Notes: generated from the letters alone by a model not told the origin. DNA of 64,000 nt from Ignavibacteria bacterium (GCA_947459425.1 CANHDJ010000001.1:1-64000), one strand, 5' to 3'; shown: positions 1 through 8,592, counted from the stretch's first letter. Translations and numbers: made by a program.

Positions 1-60
1 ACGCAAGAGTTTTTGCAGATATTCGACACTTTGGCGAATGGCAGGTAATGGATGGCGCAT
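1..60 (-). CDS. possible transposase N-terminus, partial (runs off left edge)
   Basis: An ATG at 60-58 on the minus strand opens a frame of 20 codons that is still open at the window edge. The visible peptide begins MRHPLPAIRQSVEYL and is basic and helical. It resembles, from memory, the N-terminal leader before the helix-turn-helix of IS630-type transposases, but 20 residues cannot prove that. No Shine-Dalgarno sequence precedes the ATG. A perfect TATATTTG (minus strand, 107-100) lies about 40 bases upstream and could be its -7 promoter box, although no good -33 box is seen. No terminal inverted repeats can be recognised. Alternative: any gene whose 3' part lies outside the window. Confidence 0.3.
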   Translation of the reverse strand, partial: MRHPLPAIRQSVEYLQKLLR

Positions 61-223
61 AGTTTTGAAAATAAATTTGTGTAATTATCTTGTAATTACC
101 AAATATACATAAAATTTATGCACAGGCATTAACTTGAATTGGTATTATTGTGTTGTTTCAATTGTGATGACTGTTGGCGAAAAACTGATAGGCGGCTTTT
201 TGAAATAAAGCTCTGCTAAGATG

Positions 224-258
224 AAAAGCCCCGCTTGAATGCAACAAACGGGGCTTTT
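224..258 (-). terminator. bidirectional intrinsic terminator
   Basis: A 10-bp stem (224-233 pairing with 249-258, AAAAGCCCCG against CGGGGCTTTT) has a 15-base loop and A/T runs at both sides, so it can act on either strand. It follows the small minus-strand gene at 310-510 and would end that transcript. Confidence 0.75.
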
Positions 259-309
259 TCTAGACTTTCACAAGCGGTAGTATGGGCTTCAAGCCATGCT
301 GCCGCTTTT

Positions 310-510
310 TTACATTCCAATTGTACAAGCAAATATTTCCTCTTCCGAAACAACATCATTCGCCCTTCCTTCTTGAATTGCGGCAGCCATTCCAATGTGT
401 TCTACCGCCTCCGCAAAAAGAGTGATAAATTCTTCACGGCGTGGGCGGATATGGTCTGCGAGAGCTTCGACCAGTTGCTCTTGAGATATGGTGGGCATTG
501 CTGTTGGCAT
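310..510 (-). CDS. small acidic protein of unknown function (66 aa)
   Basis: A 66-codon frame starting at 510, with GAGG eight bases before the ATG and an intrinsic terminator at 224-258 after the stop. Starting at the internal Met5 (498) is possible. The protein is predicted mostly helical and acidic (EEEIF near the C-terminus) with no signal peptide or membrane segment. Small helical proteins of this size and composition are often antitoxins or regulators, but I recognise no family and see no toxin next to it. The ribosome binding site and the terminator on the same strand are the main support for it being real. Confidence 0.5.
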   Translation of the reverse strand: MPTAMPTISQEQLVEALADHIRPRREEFITLFAEAVEHIGMAAAIQEGRANDVVSEEEIFACTIGM

Positions 511-590
511 GGGTACTACCTCGTGCTAAGAATGGAAAGAAGGATATTGCCTCACAAGAATACGTCAACACTGGCACAGCAACTATACGC

Positions 591-626
591 AAAAGCGCCG
601 AAAAAGATTACTTTTTCGGCGCTTTT
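591..626 (-). terminator. intrinsic terminator after rplQ
   Basis: A perfect 16-bp stem (591-606 with 611-626) with a 4-base loop (607-610). Its A/T-rich ends give U-runs on both strands. It lies 24 bases after the rplQ stop and closes the ribosomal cluster. Confidence 0.9.
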
Positions 627-649
627 GTGATTGACAAATTCAAGCAAAA

Positions 650-1249
650 TTACTCTGCTGCTTTTTCTTCAGGAGCGGCTTCGGCTGCGACTTCTTCTGC
701 AACAACTTCCTCTGCGGCTTCTACTTGTGCAACGGCGGCAGCAACGCTTGCTGCTACTTGCTGTTGAACACGCTGCTGTGCGGGATTTTGCGGAGCGTCT
801 TTGCGTTTTTTCTTACGACCGAGTGCGCGTTTTCCATCTTGGACTTCCGCCCAGTCAACAAGTTCAATTACTGCCGTGCGCCCACCGTCGCCGTGGCGAA
901 CGCCGGTTTTGATAATGCGGCAATAACCACCAGGACGGTTCTCAACAACAGGCGCGATAGCATCAAAGAGTTCTTGCAAAACAGCTTTGTCTTTGATATA
1001 CCGACCAACGGTGCGCCGTGCGTGGACATCTATTGTATGACCATTTTGGAGTTGACCGTTTTGTTCAGCGATATACGCATTTTTTGCCTTTGTGATAAGG
1101 CGTTCAACGAACGGGCGCAATTCTTTTGCTTTTGCCTCAGTCGTCGCAATTTTTTTATGTTGCAACAGCGAGGTTGCCATATTATTCAACATCGCTTTGC
1201 GATGGCTCGCTGTACGCTTGAGTTTTCTACCGGAACGTAAGTGTCTCAT
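650..1249 (-). CDS. rplQ: 50S ribosomal protein L17, with long acidic C-terminal tail
   Basis: L17 sits at the exit-tunnel side of the large subunit. The N-terminus (MRHLRSGRKL, then TASHRKAMLNNMATSL) is the family signature, and residues 1 to about 125 cover the whole conserved protein. The product is 199 residues, against about 120-130 for most L17. The extra roughly 65 residues are low complexity: a basic stretch (KKKRKD), then Gln/Val/Ala and Glu/Ala-rich sequence ending at residue 199. Tails of this type occur in some FCB L17 proteins. A strong terminator at 1351-1400 separates the gene from rpoA, so it may be partly uncoupled from the rest of the alpha operon. Confidence 0.97.
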   Translation of the reverse strand: MRHLRSGRKLKRTASHRKAMLNNMATSLLQHKKIATTEAKAKELRPFVERLITKAKNAYIAEQNGQLQNGHTIDVHARRTVGRYIKDKAVLQELFDAIAPVVENRPGGYCRIIKTGVRHGDGGRTAVIELVDWAEVQDGKRALGRKKKRKDAPQNPAQQRVQQQVAASVAAAVAQVEAAEEVVAEEVAAEAAPEEKAAE

Positions 1250-1350
1250 GGAATGAGTACGGAAATAGAGTGTGAATGATTATCGCTAAAAAGCCGCACA
1301 AGAACTCGTTGACTTGCTTTTCACAAAGCAGAATATCAACGAAAACGAGC

Positions 1351-1400
1351 AAAAAAAAGACGAAGCACATCAAGTGTAACATCACTTGTTGGACTTCATC
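1351..1400 (-). terminator. intrinsic terminator/attenuator between rpoA and rplQ
   Basis: On the minus strand an 18-position stem with two mismatches (1400-1383 against 1376-1359, loop ATGTTA) is followed directly by eight U (1358-1351). It starts 7 bases after the rpoA stop. This has full rho-independent terminator form, although rplQ follows on the same strand, so it should either limit rplQ transcription or require a separate rplQ promoter. I could not find a convincing promoter in 1250-1350. Confidence 0.85.
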
Positions 1401-1406
1401 ATTATC

Positions 1407-2405
1407 TTAATCTTCTGCTGGTTGTTTTTCGTCTTCTTGCAGGTACTTTTCAACGTCCATACCGAAATGGAGGTTAAATTGCTGGACAATTTCTGTTAAT
1501 TCAGCGAGTGATTTCCGCCCAAAATTGCGGAACTTGAGCATATCACCTTCTTGACGACGAACAAGGTCGGCAAGCGTTTTAATGCTGGCAGCTTTCAAGC
1601 AATTATGCGAACGAACAGAAAGTTCGAGGTCGTCAACGGAAGTATTGAGAATACGGCGCACACGAGCAAATTCTGCGTCACGCGATTCATCTTCGCTTTC
1701 AGGTTCTTCTTCAAAATCAAAATTGATAAATAACTGAATATGGTCACGGAGAATACGCGCAGCCTGCTCCATTGCTTCTTCAGCAGAGATTGTACCGTCT
1801 GTTTCTACGTCCATTGTGAGGCGCTCATAGTCGGTTTTTTGACCAACGCGGAACGGCTCAATGCTGTACTTAACATTTTTAATGGGAGTGAATATTGAGT
1901 CAACAGGAATGGTATTGACAGGATATTCGGGATCGCGGTTTTCATCAGCAGGGACATAGCCCTTGCCACGACCAATCATCAATTCAATTTCAATATCAGC
2001 ATCTTTAGAAAGCGTTGCAATGTAATGATCATGATTCATCACCTCGACTTGATCGCTCGCTGTTTGAATGTCTTTTGCGGTAAATACGTGTGGTCCTTTA
2101 AGGCGAAAGGCAACTTGAGCGCCTTTTTTGTCCATCATTTTAAGACGAACACCTTTTAAGTTGAGGATAATCTCACACATATCTTCAATGACACCCGGAA
2201 TGGTCTGAAATTCATGCAGAACACCGCTCACACGGACAGCGACAATAGCCGCACCGTGAATTGAGGAAAGCAAGACACGGCGGAATGAATTGCCAATGGT
2301 AACGCCATAACCGCCTTCAAGAGGCTGAAGAATAAATATACCGTGATTCGGAATTGAGTTTTCGTGTACAATAACACGCTCAGGCATTTGCATGGAAAGA
2401 CTCAT
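1407..2405 (-). CDS. rpoA: DNA-directed RNA polymerase subunit alpha
   Basis: The 332-residue alpha subunit forms the dimer platform of RNA polymerase and binds upstream promoter DNA and activators. Residues about 15-235 form the N-terminal dimerisation domain (including GNSFRRVLLSSI). After a linker rich in Glu/Asp, residues about 255-320 form the C-terminal DNA-binding domain (DDLELSVRSHNCLKAASI, then FGRKSLAEL). AAGGA precedes the ATG by nine bases. Upstream is rpsK, where most bacteria, including Bacteroidota, have rpsD. A terminator follows the stop. Confidence 0.98.
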   Translation of the reverse strand: MSLSMQMPERVIVHENSIPNHGIFILQPLEGGYGVTIGNSFRRVLLSSIHGAAIVAVRVSGVLHEFQTIPGVIEDMCEIILNLKGVRLKMMDKKGAQVAFRLKGPHVFTAKDIQTASDQVEVMNHDHYIATLSKDADIEIELMIGRGKGYVPADENRDPEYPVNTIPVDSIFTPIKNVKYSIEPFRVGQKTDYERLTMDVETDGTISAEEAMEQAARILRDHIQLFINFDFEEEPESEDESRDAEFARVRRILNTSVDDLELSVRSHNCLKAASIKTLADLVRRQEGDMLKFRNFGRKSLAELTEIVQQFNLHFGMDVEKYLQEDEKQPAED

Positions 2406-2534
2406 GGTGTGTGTCCTTTGTCCGTGAAGAATATACTAAATGAAAAATAAAGCGAAAGGGTCTATACAACAGCATAAAAGCACCGAGTGAACATTTGTGA
2501 TGCACACACAGTACTTCCTTGCCGAAAAAAGATA

Positions 2535-2924
2535 TTAGACTCTTCTGCGCTTTGGCGGACGGCAACCGTTATGCGGAACCGGTGTACGATCAAGAATGAG
2601 TTGCACTTCAAGACCGGATTGATTCAGCGCACGCACAGCCGCTTCACGACCGGAGCCAGGACCTTTGACAAAAACATCTAGTTTGCGCAACCCCATATCG
2701 TATGCTTCTTTAGCAGCATTTTCAGCTGATACTTGAGCAGCGTAAGGAGTATTTTTTTTCGAGCCACGGAAGCCATTACGACCAGCAGACGACCAGCTAA
2801 GCACATTACCATAGACATCGGTAATGGTTACTTGTACATTGTTGAACGTAGCGCGAACAAAAGCTTTTCCATGAATATCGGAAACTGTTTTCTTCTTTGC
2901 GCGTTTCGCGTAGGTTTTAGCCAT
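2535..2924 (-). CDS. rpsK: 30S ribosomal protein S11
   Basis: S11 lies on the small-subunit platform near the E site. The 129-residue protein has the family core ([18 protein letters not shown]) and the basic C-terminus [12 protein letters not shown]. It is separated from rpsM by an unusually long spacer (2925-3148) that holds a hairpin and a promoter-like sequence. The next gene downstream is rpoA, not rpsD. Confidence 0.98.
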   Translation of the reverse strand: MAKTYAKRAKKKTVSDIHGKAFVRATFNNVQVTITDVYGNVLSWSSAGRNGFRGSKKNTPYAAQVSAENAAKEAYDMGLRKLDVFVKGPGSGREAAVRALNQSGLEVQLILDRTPVPHNGCRPPKRRRV

Positions 2925-2983
2925 AGTACGTTAAGAGATGAGAAAGTATTATTGTAAATTTCTATATCAAGTCGAGAACGAGA

Positions 2984-3012
2984 ATTATACAAAAGTAAGA
3001 TGTATAATGCAA
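2984..3012 (-). promoter_or_regulatory. candidate promoter for rpsK/rpoA
   Basis: On the minus strand TTGCAT (3012-3007), a 17-base gap and a perfect TATAAT (2989-2984) lie 60 bases before the rpsK ATG. The gap also contains TACTTTTG (2997-2990), a match to the Bacteroidota -7 box, but without a -33 TTTG at the 20-base distance used elsewhere in this window. An internal promoter here would let rpsK-rpoA be expressed apart from rpsM. Sequence evidence only. Confidence 0.4.
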
Positions 3013-3032
3013 CTAGCTTTTTAGACAACAGT

Positions 3033-3056
3033 AGCACAGGCAATTATGCCTGTGCT
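3033..3056 (-). promoter_or_regulatory. perfect hairpin in the rpsM-rpsK spacer
   Basis: A perfect 10-bp stem (AGCACAGGCA at 3033-3042 with TGCCTGTGCT at 3047-3056) has a 4-base ATTA loop. No U-run follows on the minus strand, so it is not a classical terminator. It could be a processing site, an mRNA-stability element or a binding site for an autoregulating ribosomal protein. Confidence 0.6.
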
Positions 3057-3148
3057 GCTGGAGTATAATGCTTCTGTAATAGAGTACCGAGATATAGCAA
3101 AAAGATATTATGAGGCAGACAAATTGCCAGGACTCAGCACAATAAGGA

Positions 3149-3529
3149 TTACTTACGTGCAGCCTTCTTTTTGCCAGCAACGGTCTTACGGCGACCTTTG
3201 CGTGTACGGGAGTTTGTTCGCGTGCGCTGACCTCGAACAGGCAAGCCACGACGATGGCGTAAGCCACGATAGCAACCAATATCCATAAGGCGCTTAATAT
3301 CAAGTGAGGTTTCACTTCTCAATTGACCTTCTACGCTATATTCGTTTTGGATGATTTGACGCAAACGCGCTACTTCTTCATCGGTGAACTCGGATACACG
3401 CTTATTTACGGGGACATTCGCCTTTTCGAGAATCTCGACTGAGCGGGTTTGACCTATCCCGTAGATGTATTGAAGCCCAATAAAAGCGTGTTTATTTTTG
3501 GGCAAATCGACGCCGGCTATACGTGCCAA
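3149..3529 (-). CDS. rpsM: 30S ribosomal protein S13
   Basis: S13 is in the head of the small subunit and contacts the P-site tRNA and the large subunit. The 126-residue protein begins [10 protein letters not shown] and carries the helix-two-turn-helix core ([13 protein letters not shown]) and the basic tail [24 protein letters not shown]. rpmJ lies 21 bases upstream. The usual partner rpsK follows only after a 224-base spacer. Confidence 0.98.
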   Translation of the reverse strand: MARIAGVDLPKNKHAFIGLQYIYGIGQTRSVEILEKANVPVNKRVSEFTDEEVARLRQIIQNEYSVEGQLRSETSLDIKRLMDIGCYRGLRHRRGLPVRGQRTRTNSRTRKGRRKTVAGKKKAARK

Positions 3530-3550
3530 TTGGATACTCCTTATGAAAAA

Positions 3551-3667
3551 TTAACCTTGACGTTGCTTATGACGGGGGTTTTTCTTGTTAATAACGTAAA
3601 CTCTACCTTTGCGGCGGACGATTTTATCATCGGCGCTGCGCTTTTTAACGGAGGCTTGAACTTTCAT
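3551..3667 (-). CDS. rpmJ: 50S ribosomal protein L36
   Basis: Read directly from the minus strand: ATG at 3667-3665, TAA at 3553-3551, 38 codons. The product begins [21 protein letters not shown] and ends [10 protein letters not shown], which matches the L36 pattern including the C-terminal [10 protein letters not shown] motif. The second zinc-ligand Cys pair of the CxxC type of L36 is not present ([13 protein letters not shown] has Ser/Ala where Cys can occur), so this is the zinc-free form. It sits in the normal infA-rpmJ-rpsM order. Confidence 0.95.
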   Translation of the reverse strand: MKVQASVKKRSADDKIVRRKGRVYVINKKNPRHKQRQG

Positions 3668-3748
3668 TGCAATAATCCTTGATAATAATATCGTTAGTAT
3701 CAGTTTTAGGTCAGTCAGCTAAAAGGGTACAGAACTACAAATATACGA

Positions 3749-3967
3749 CTATTTGTAACGATATACAACTCTGCCTTTTGTTAAATCGTATGGCGATAAT
3801 TCAACGGTAACCTTATCGCCCTGAATAATCTTGATAAAATTCATCCGCATCTTACCAGAAACGTGTGCAAGCACCTTGTGTCCATTTTCCAACTTTACAA
3901 TAAACTGTGCATTTGGAAGAGTTTCTTCGACAAGACCATCAACCCGTATTAAGCCTTGTTTTGCCAT
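3749..3967 (-). CDS. infA: translation initiation factor IF-1
   Basis: IF-1 binds the A site of the 30S subunit during initiation. The 72-residue protein is a single S1-like OB fold with the usual signature ([19 protein letters not shown], then [15 protein letters not shown]) and the usual length. It lies between map and rpmJ, the order found in many bacteria. Confidence 0.97.
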   Translation of the reverse strand: MAKQGLIRVDGLVEETLPNAQFIVKLENGHKVLAHVSGKMRMNFIKIIQGDKVTVELSPYDLTKGRVVYRYK

Positions 3968-4015
3968 AGAAAAGATGCGTAAATGAAAAGTATAATTTCG
4001 GAGAGATTTTCTCTC

Positions 4016-4840
4016 TTAGTCCAATAATGTCAAAATAATCGGTGCTTCTTTTTCTTGAACAATAATGGTATGCTCAAAATGTGCAGAAGGCTTTCCATCA
4101 GAAGTTCGTACCGTCCAACCATCGTTATCAGTAAAAACCTTTGCCTTTCCTGCATTCACCATCGGCTCAATTGCTAAAGCCTGTCCGGGACGTAGGCGCA
4201 CATTAGGATAGCTTTCACGGTGCATAAGCGGCGGGATAAAGTTCGGTATAGAAGGTTCTTCATGAATCGTCTCACCAACACCATGTCCAACTAATTCTCT
4301 TACACAAGAAAAACCGTTTTTTTCAACGTGCTTCTGTATTGCACCAGATATTGAATATACTTTGTTTCTTCCTGTTGCCTGTTCCAAACCCAGCATTAAT
4401 GCTTCTTGTGTAACACGCATGAGCTTTTTCTTTTCTTCATCTACCTCGCCAATAGCAAAAGTATAGGCACTATCACCATGATAACCATTTTTATAGGCAA
4501 GACAATCGAAGGAAACAATATCACCTTCTTTGAGTATAGCATCTTTACTTGGAAGCCCGTGAACAACAGCATCATTTACTGAGATGCACGTTGCATATTG
4601 ATAAACAAGATAACGAGGCTTTCCGTTAGTATTATTTGTCCAAGGAACTTGATAGTTCTTAATCGAAGGCTTTGCGCCTCTTGAGCAGATATAATCATCA
4701 GCAATTTGATCTATCTCTATTGTGGCGACACCCGGTTTCATTGATTTACTGACGAGCATGATTGTATCGGCAACTATCCGACACGCTTCTTCAATGTAAT
4801 CAAGAGCAGATTTAACTTTTACCGACGGCGCACCAACCAT
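4016..4840 (-). CDS. map: type I methionine aminopeptidase
   Basis: Removes the initiator Met from new proteins. The 274-residue protein has the pita-bread fold. The five metal ligands are all visible: Asp in SFDC, Asp in GYHGDSA, His in GHGVG, Glu in IEPM and Glu in HFEHTI. The substrate-pocket His is in VVHGLPS. Location between secY and infA is common, although adk, often found here, is absent. The N-terminus (MVGAPSVKVKSA) is slightly extended. Confidence 0.97.
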   Translation of the reverse strand: MVGAPSVKVKSALDYIEEACRIVADTIMLVSKSMKPGVATIEIDQIADDYICSRGAKPSIKNYQVPWTNNTNGKPRYLVYQYATCISVNDAVVHGLPSKDAILKEGDIVSFDCLAYKNGYHGDSAYTFAIGEVDEEKKKLMRVTQEALMLGLEQATGRNKVYSISGAIQKHVEKNGFSCVRELVGHGVGETIHEEPSIPNFIPPLMHRESYPNVRLRPGQALAIEPMVNAGKAKVFTDNDGWTVRTSDGKPSAHFEHTIIVQEKEAPIILTLLD

Positions 4841-4892
4841 AGCCGTTTATCCCTGAAAAGAACAAATAAAACCTGAATGAAGTAGTTAAATA

Positions 4893-6260
4893 TTAACCCG
4901 GCGACTGGACATTGATGTTGCCAGAAGAACGACCACGCAGTTTGCCACTTTTCATAAAGCCATCATAGTGGCGCATGAGCAAGTAGGATTCAATTTGCTG
5001 TAAAGTATCCAAGGCAACACCAACGATAATTAACAAACTTGTTCCGCCAAAGAACGAAGCAAATAGCGATGGAACAGCCAAAACATTAGAAACAAATACT
5101 GGCAAGATAGCAACAATAGCAAGGAAAACCGAGCCAGGCAAGGTAATACGTGTCAAGATATTATCCATGTATTCAGCAGTTGGCGCACCAGGACGAACAC
5201 CCGGAACAAAGCCACCTTGTTTCTTCATATTATCAGCAACGTCTTTGGGATTGAATGCGATTGCCGTGTAAAAATATGTAAAGAAAATGATCAATACTGC
5301 GTAGAATGCTGCATAAACAAAAGAACGATCACTCCATACACGCGCAAGCGTTGCTGCCCATTGAGCATCTGGAAAGAAACTCAGAATTGTACTTGGAATA
5401 AACATGATTGATTGCGCAAAAATAATTGGCATAACACCAGCTGTATTGACACGAAGCGGGATGTATTGCGTGGTTCCACCATAAACCTTGCGACCAACAA
5501 CACGTTTAGCATATTGGACTGGTATGCGGCGTGTACCTTGCGTCATCAAGACAACAAGAGCAATTATTATTGCGAGTAACCCCAGCAAAATAACATCAAC
5601 AATCCACACACGTGAACCAGCTTCAATAAGTTTGAACTCCTGCAAAAAAGCAACTGGTAACTGAGCGATGATGCCAATAAAAATAATCAGCGAAATACCA
5701 TTTCCAATACCACGTTCAGTAATCTGCTCACCAAGCCACATTAGAAAAATCGTTCCTGCGGTTAAGAGCGTGATTGCAGTAAAAGTAAAGAGAAACCCTG
5801 CATCTGGAACAACAGAACTCCCCGCAGCTCCTTGCGTGCTAGATATTTTAATACTTACAGCCCATGCCTGCAATGCAGCGAGAATAACGGTCGCAATTCG
5901 TGCATAATTATTCAAGCGCCTACGCCCTTCTTCACCTTCACGCTGCATACGCTGGAGTTCGGGAATAAATATCCCACCAAGTTGCAGAATGATTGTTGCT
6001 GAGATATACGGCATAATACCCAATGCAAAGATAGCCGCATTCGAGAATGCGCCTCCTACAAAGAGGTCAAAAAGACCAAACAAGGTATTTGAGCTTGAGG
6101 AATTTGCTGTTGCTGCCTTGAGGGCTGCTACGTCCACACCTGGAAGTGTGATAAATGAGCCAATACGCACAACAAGCAACACTCCGGCGGTGAAGAGAAT
6201 TCTCTGCCGGAGTTCTTCAATTCTGAAGATATTTTTGAGTGTTTCTATAATTCTATTCAT
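4893..6260 (-). CDS. secY: protein translocase subunit SecY
   Basis: SecY is the pore of the Sec translocon in the inner membrane. The 455-residue protein has ten hydrophobic segments, starting at about residue 20 and ending near residue 415. It has typical conserved stretches: GIMPYISATIILQL after TM2, the loop with YAKRVVGRKVYGG before TM7, and FNPKDVADNMKKQGG near TM8. Its ATG (6260-6258) lies 3 bases inside the end of rplO (stop 6255-6253), so the two are probably translationally coupled. Confidence 0.98.
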   Translation of the reverse strand: MNRIIETLKNIFRIEELRQRILFTAGVLLVVRIGSFITLPGVDVAALKAATANSSSSNTLFGLFDLFVGGAFSNAAIFALGIMPYISATIILQLGGIFIPELQRMQREGEEGRRRLNNYARIATVILAALQAWAVSIKISSTQGAAGSSVVPDAGFLFTFTAITLLTAGTIFLMWLGEQITERGIGNGISLIIFIGIIAQLPVAFLQEFKLIEAGSRVWIVDVILLGLLAIIIALVVLMTQGTRRIPVQYAKRVVGRKVYGGTTQYIPLRVNTAGVMPIIFAQSIMFIPSTILSFFPDAQWAATLARVWSDRSFVYAAFYAVLIIFFTYFYTAIAFNPKDVADNMKKQGGFVPGVRPGAPTAEYMDNILTRITLPGSVFLAIVAILPVFVSNVLAVPSLFASFFGGTSLLIIVGVALDTLQQIESYLLMRHYDGFMKSGKLRGRSSGNINVQSPG

Positions 6261-6714
6261 GAACCGTTACCGAGCCTCCGGCTGATTCAATTTTGGATTT
6301 TGCGGATTCAGAGAACTTATGAGCGGATACTTTCAGCGCTTTAGAAATTGCACCATTACCCAAAATTTTGAGAGGTACATTGCTTTTGCTAATAACTCCA
6401 AGGTCGAACAGGACATCAAAATCAACGGTGTTATTCATAAACACACCTTCTATTGCAAGTTCTTCTAAACGAGCAACATTGATACATTGATATTCAATAC
6501 GAAATGGATTTTTAAAGCCATGCTTCGGTATGCGGCGATTGAGGGGCATCTGTCCGCCTTCAAAGCTGCGTTTGCGCTTGAAGTTACTACGGGATTGATG
6601 TCCTTTATGTCCACGTGTTGATGTTCCTCCATGACCGGAACCAGTACCACGGCCAATACGCTTTACATTTTTGCGTGAGCCGGGGCTATATGTCAAATTT
6701 CCAACGTGTTTCAT
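6253..6714 (-). CDS. rplO: 50S ribosomal protein L15
   Basis: The 153-residue protein starts at the ATG at 6714 (MKHVGNLTYSPGSRKNVKR). A longer frame to 6783 exists but would overlap rpmD by 44 bases and adds residues not found in L15. The glycine/basic stretch RIGRGTGSGHGGTSTRGHKG is the L15 signature. The stop overlaps the start of secY. Confidence 0.97.
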   Translation of the reverse strand: MKHVGNLTYSPGSRKNVKRIGRGTGSGHGGTSTRGHKGHQSRSNFKRKRSFEGGQMPLNRRIPKHGFKNPFRIEYQCINVARLEELAIEGVFMNNTVDFDVLFDLGVISKSNVPLKILGNGAISKALKVSAHKFSESAKSKIESAGGSVTVHE

Positions 6715-6739
6715 TGATGTCAACCTTGAAGGATGATTA

Positions 6740-6925
6740 TTACTCTGATATTTCTTCGACTTTAACAAGATGCTGAACAACATTCAGCATACCAAGTGTC
6801 GTAGCACTTTTTGGCTGTACAGTTGTCGAATTTGGACGACCAAGCCCTAAGGCTTTGATAGTACGCTTTTGTGCTTCTTTACAGTTGATGATACTGCGCA
6901 CTTGGGTAATTTTCAGCTTTGCCAT
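6740..6925 (-). CDS. rpmD: 50S ribosomal protein L30
   Basis: The 61-residue protein has the usual L30 size and pattern (LKITQVRSIINCKEAQKRTIKALGLGRPN). It is in the standard rpsE-rpmD-rplO order. Confidence 0.96.
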   Translation of the reverse strand: MAKLKITQVRSIINCKEAQKRTIKALGLGRPNSTTVQPKSATTLGMLNVVQHLVKVEEISE

Positions 6926-6997
6926 AACGTAAAGTATGAAAGAGATTTCGTAATTCGCTTTGAGAAATCCTCAATGATGAGGAAGCGCGTTACCAAT

Positions 6998-7513
6998 TTA
7001 GCCGAACATAACCTTACGCGCGTCAAGACCGCGACGTTCTGCAATGGTCTGCACATCTTGTAACTGCGTAAGCGCTTGGAATGTTGCTTTAACTGTATTA
7101 TGCGGATTGGAAGAGCCGAGACTCTTGGTCAATACATCCTGCACACCAGCCATTTCCAAGACTGCGCGTACACCTCCAGAAGCAATAACGCCAGTGCCAG
7201 GAGTAGCGGGTTTGAGCAAAACTTTGCCAGCTCCAAACTTACCAAACACCTCATGCGGAATAGTATTTGCGTTAAGAGTAATTTTGACAAGGCTTTTACG
7301 AGCAGCGTCCGTTGCTTTGGTAATTGCGTCGGCAACTTCATTTGCCTTGCCGAGACCATAGCCAACATGACCATTTCCATCACCAACCACAACGATAGCA
7401 CTAAAGCCAAAGCGACGACCGCCCTTGACCACTTTCGCTGTTCTGGCAACGTTTACAAGTTTGTCTTTGAGTTCTAACTCAGATGCTTTCTGTCTAGCCA
7501 CAGCAACACTCAA
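6998..7513 (-). CDS. rpsE: 30S ribosomal protein S5
   Basis: S5 lies at the mRNA entry channel and affects decoding accuracy. The 171-residue protein has an N-terminal double-stranded RNA-binding-like part ([20 protein letters not shown]) and a C-terminal domain with [19 protein letters not shown], both typical. Standard spc order. Confidence 0.97.
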   Translation of the reverse strand: MSVAVARQKASELELKDKLVNVARTAKVVKGGRRFGFSAIVVVGDGNGHVGYGLGKANEVADAITKATDAARKSLVKITLNANTIPHEVFGKFGAGKVLLKPATPGTGVIASGGVRAVLEMAGVQDVLTKSLGSSNPHNTVKATFQALTQLQDVQTIAERRGLDARKVMFG

Positions 7514-7577
7514 TTAAATAGTGATAGTTTTGGATTATGATAGGGTTATACACAAGTAGTATCTACTTCAGTGAACA

Positions 7578-7946
7578 TTAGAAATGCAGACCAGCCTCAC
7601 GAGCAGCATCAGCAAATGCCTTGACTCTGCCATGATATATGTAGCCATTGCGGTCAAATACAACACTTTTTACGCCAGCTGCTGTTGCACGTTTTGCAAG
7701 AAGCTCACCAACCATTTTGCTTACATCGGTTTTGCTTGTTGCAGATGCAACTAAATCTTTTAGTTCCTTGTCAGCGCTGGAAGCAGCCACAACGGTATGC
7801 ATTTTTGCATCATCAATAACCTGAGCGTAAAAATGGCTCAGGCTACGATAGACACTAAGGCGAGGACGTTCAGAAGTACCTTGTATTTTGCGGCGAACAC
7901 TTTTTTTGCGGCGTTCACGACGCTCATATTTATTTGTGGTAATCAT
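7578..7946 (-). CDS. rplR: 50S ribosomal protein L18
   Basis: L18 binds 5S rRNA with L5. The 122-residue protein has RPRLSVYRSLSHFYAQVIDD and the conserved end VVFDRNGYIYHGRVKAFADAAREAGL. Confidence 0.97.
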   Translation of the reverse strand: MITTNKYERRERRKKSVRRKIQGTSERPRLSVYRSLSHFYAQVIDDAKMHTVVAASSADKELKDLVASATSKTDVSKMVGELLAKRATAAGVKSVVFDRNGYIYHGRVKAFADAAREAGLHF

Positions 7947-8046
7947 ATATTCTCAGACTGAACAAATGAAAATGGTCGAATCGTTGTAATCTATGCCTTC
8001 GTTATACGAACCTAACAAAGACGCAATGTAATCAATGAGATTGAGA

Positions 8047-8592
8047 TTACTTGCCTTTACCGCCCGATTTACCAGCCTTGCGGACTATATGTTCGCCCTG
8101 ATAGCGAACACCCTTCCCTTTATAAGGCTCTGGCGGACGAAGTTCTCGTAGTTTTGCCGCAACTTCTCCAACAAGTTGTTTATCAATCCCCGTTACGCTA
8201 AATTGAGTTGCGGTAGCAGCCGCCAACGTAATACCCGGCGGGGGAATAAACAAAATGGGATGCGAATAGCCAAGAGAGAGATACAAATTTTTACCACGCA
8301 TTTCGACTTTAAAACCCACACCCTCAACGTCAAGGGTTTTGGTAAAGCCTTTGGTTACACCATCAATCATGGAGGCGACCATTGCGCGGGTCAGACCGTG
8401 CAAGGCGCGAGTATGCTTTTGGTCGGAATCACGCGCAAAAGACATCGTACCATCTTTCATTTCATGAGAGATGCCCGTAGGAATTGCAAACTCAAGTTCG
8501 CCCTTCGGACCCTTCACCTTAATTTGTGTGCCATTCACAGCAACCTGTGCTTCTTTGGGAATGGTAATGAGTTTTTTACCGATACGAGACAC
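8047..8592 (-). CDS. rplF: 50S ribosomal protein L6
   Basis: L6 lies near the sarcin-ricin loop and the factor-binding site. The 181-residue protein begins MSRIGKKLITIP and has the second-repeat signature PPEPYKGKGVRYQGE. Standard length and position. Confidence 0.97.
   Translation of the reverse strand: MSRIGKKLITIPKEAQVAVNGTQIKVKGPKGELEFAIPTGISHEMKDGTMSFARDSDQKHTRALHGLTRAMVASMIDGVTKGFTKTLDVEGVGFKVEMRGKNLYLSLGYSHPILFIPPPGITLAAATATQFSVTGIDKQLVGEVAAKLRELRPPEPYKGKGVRYQGEHIVRKAGKSGGKGK

Noticed and set aside
725-1240. Long plus-strand frame antisense to rplQ, and many similar ones opposite other ribosomal genes
   Set aside because: They are shadows of strongly biased coding sequence; none has a ribosome binding site or a recognisable domain.
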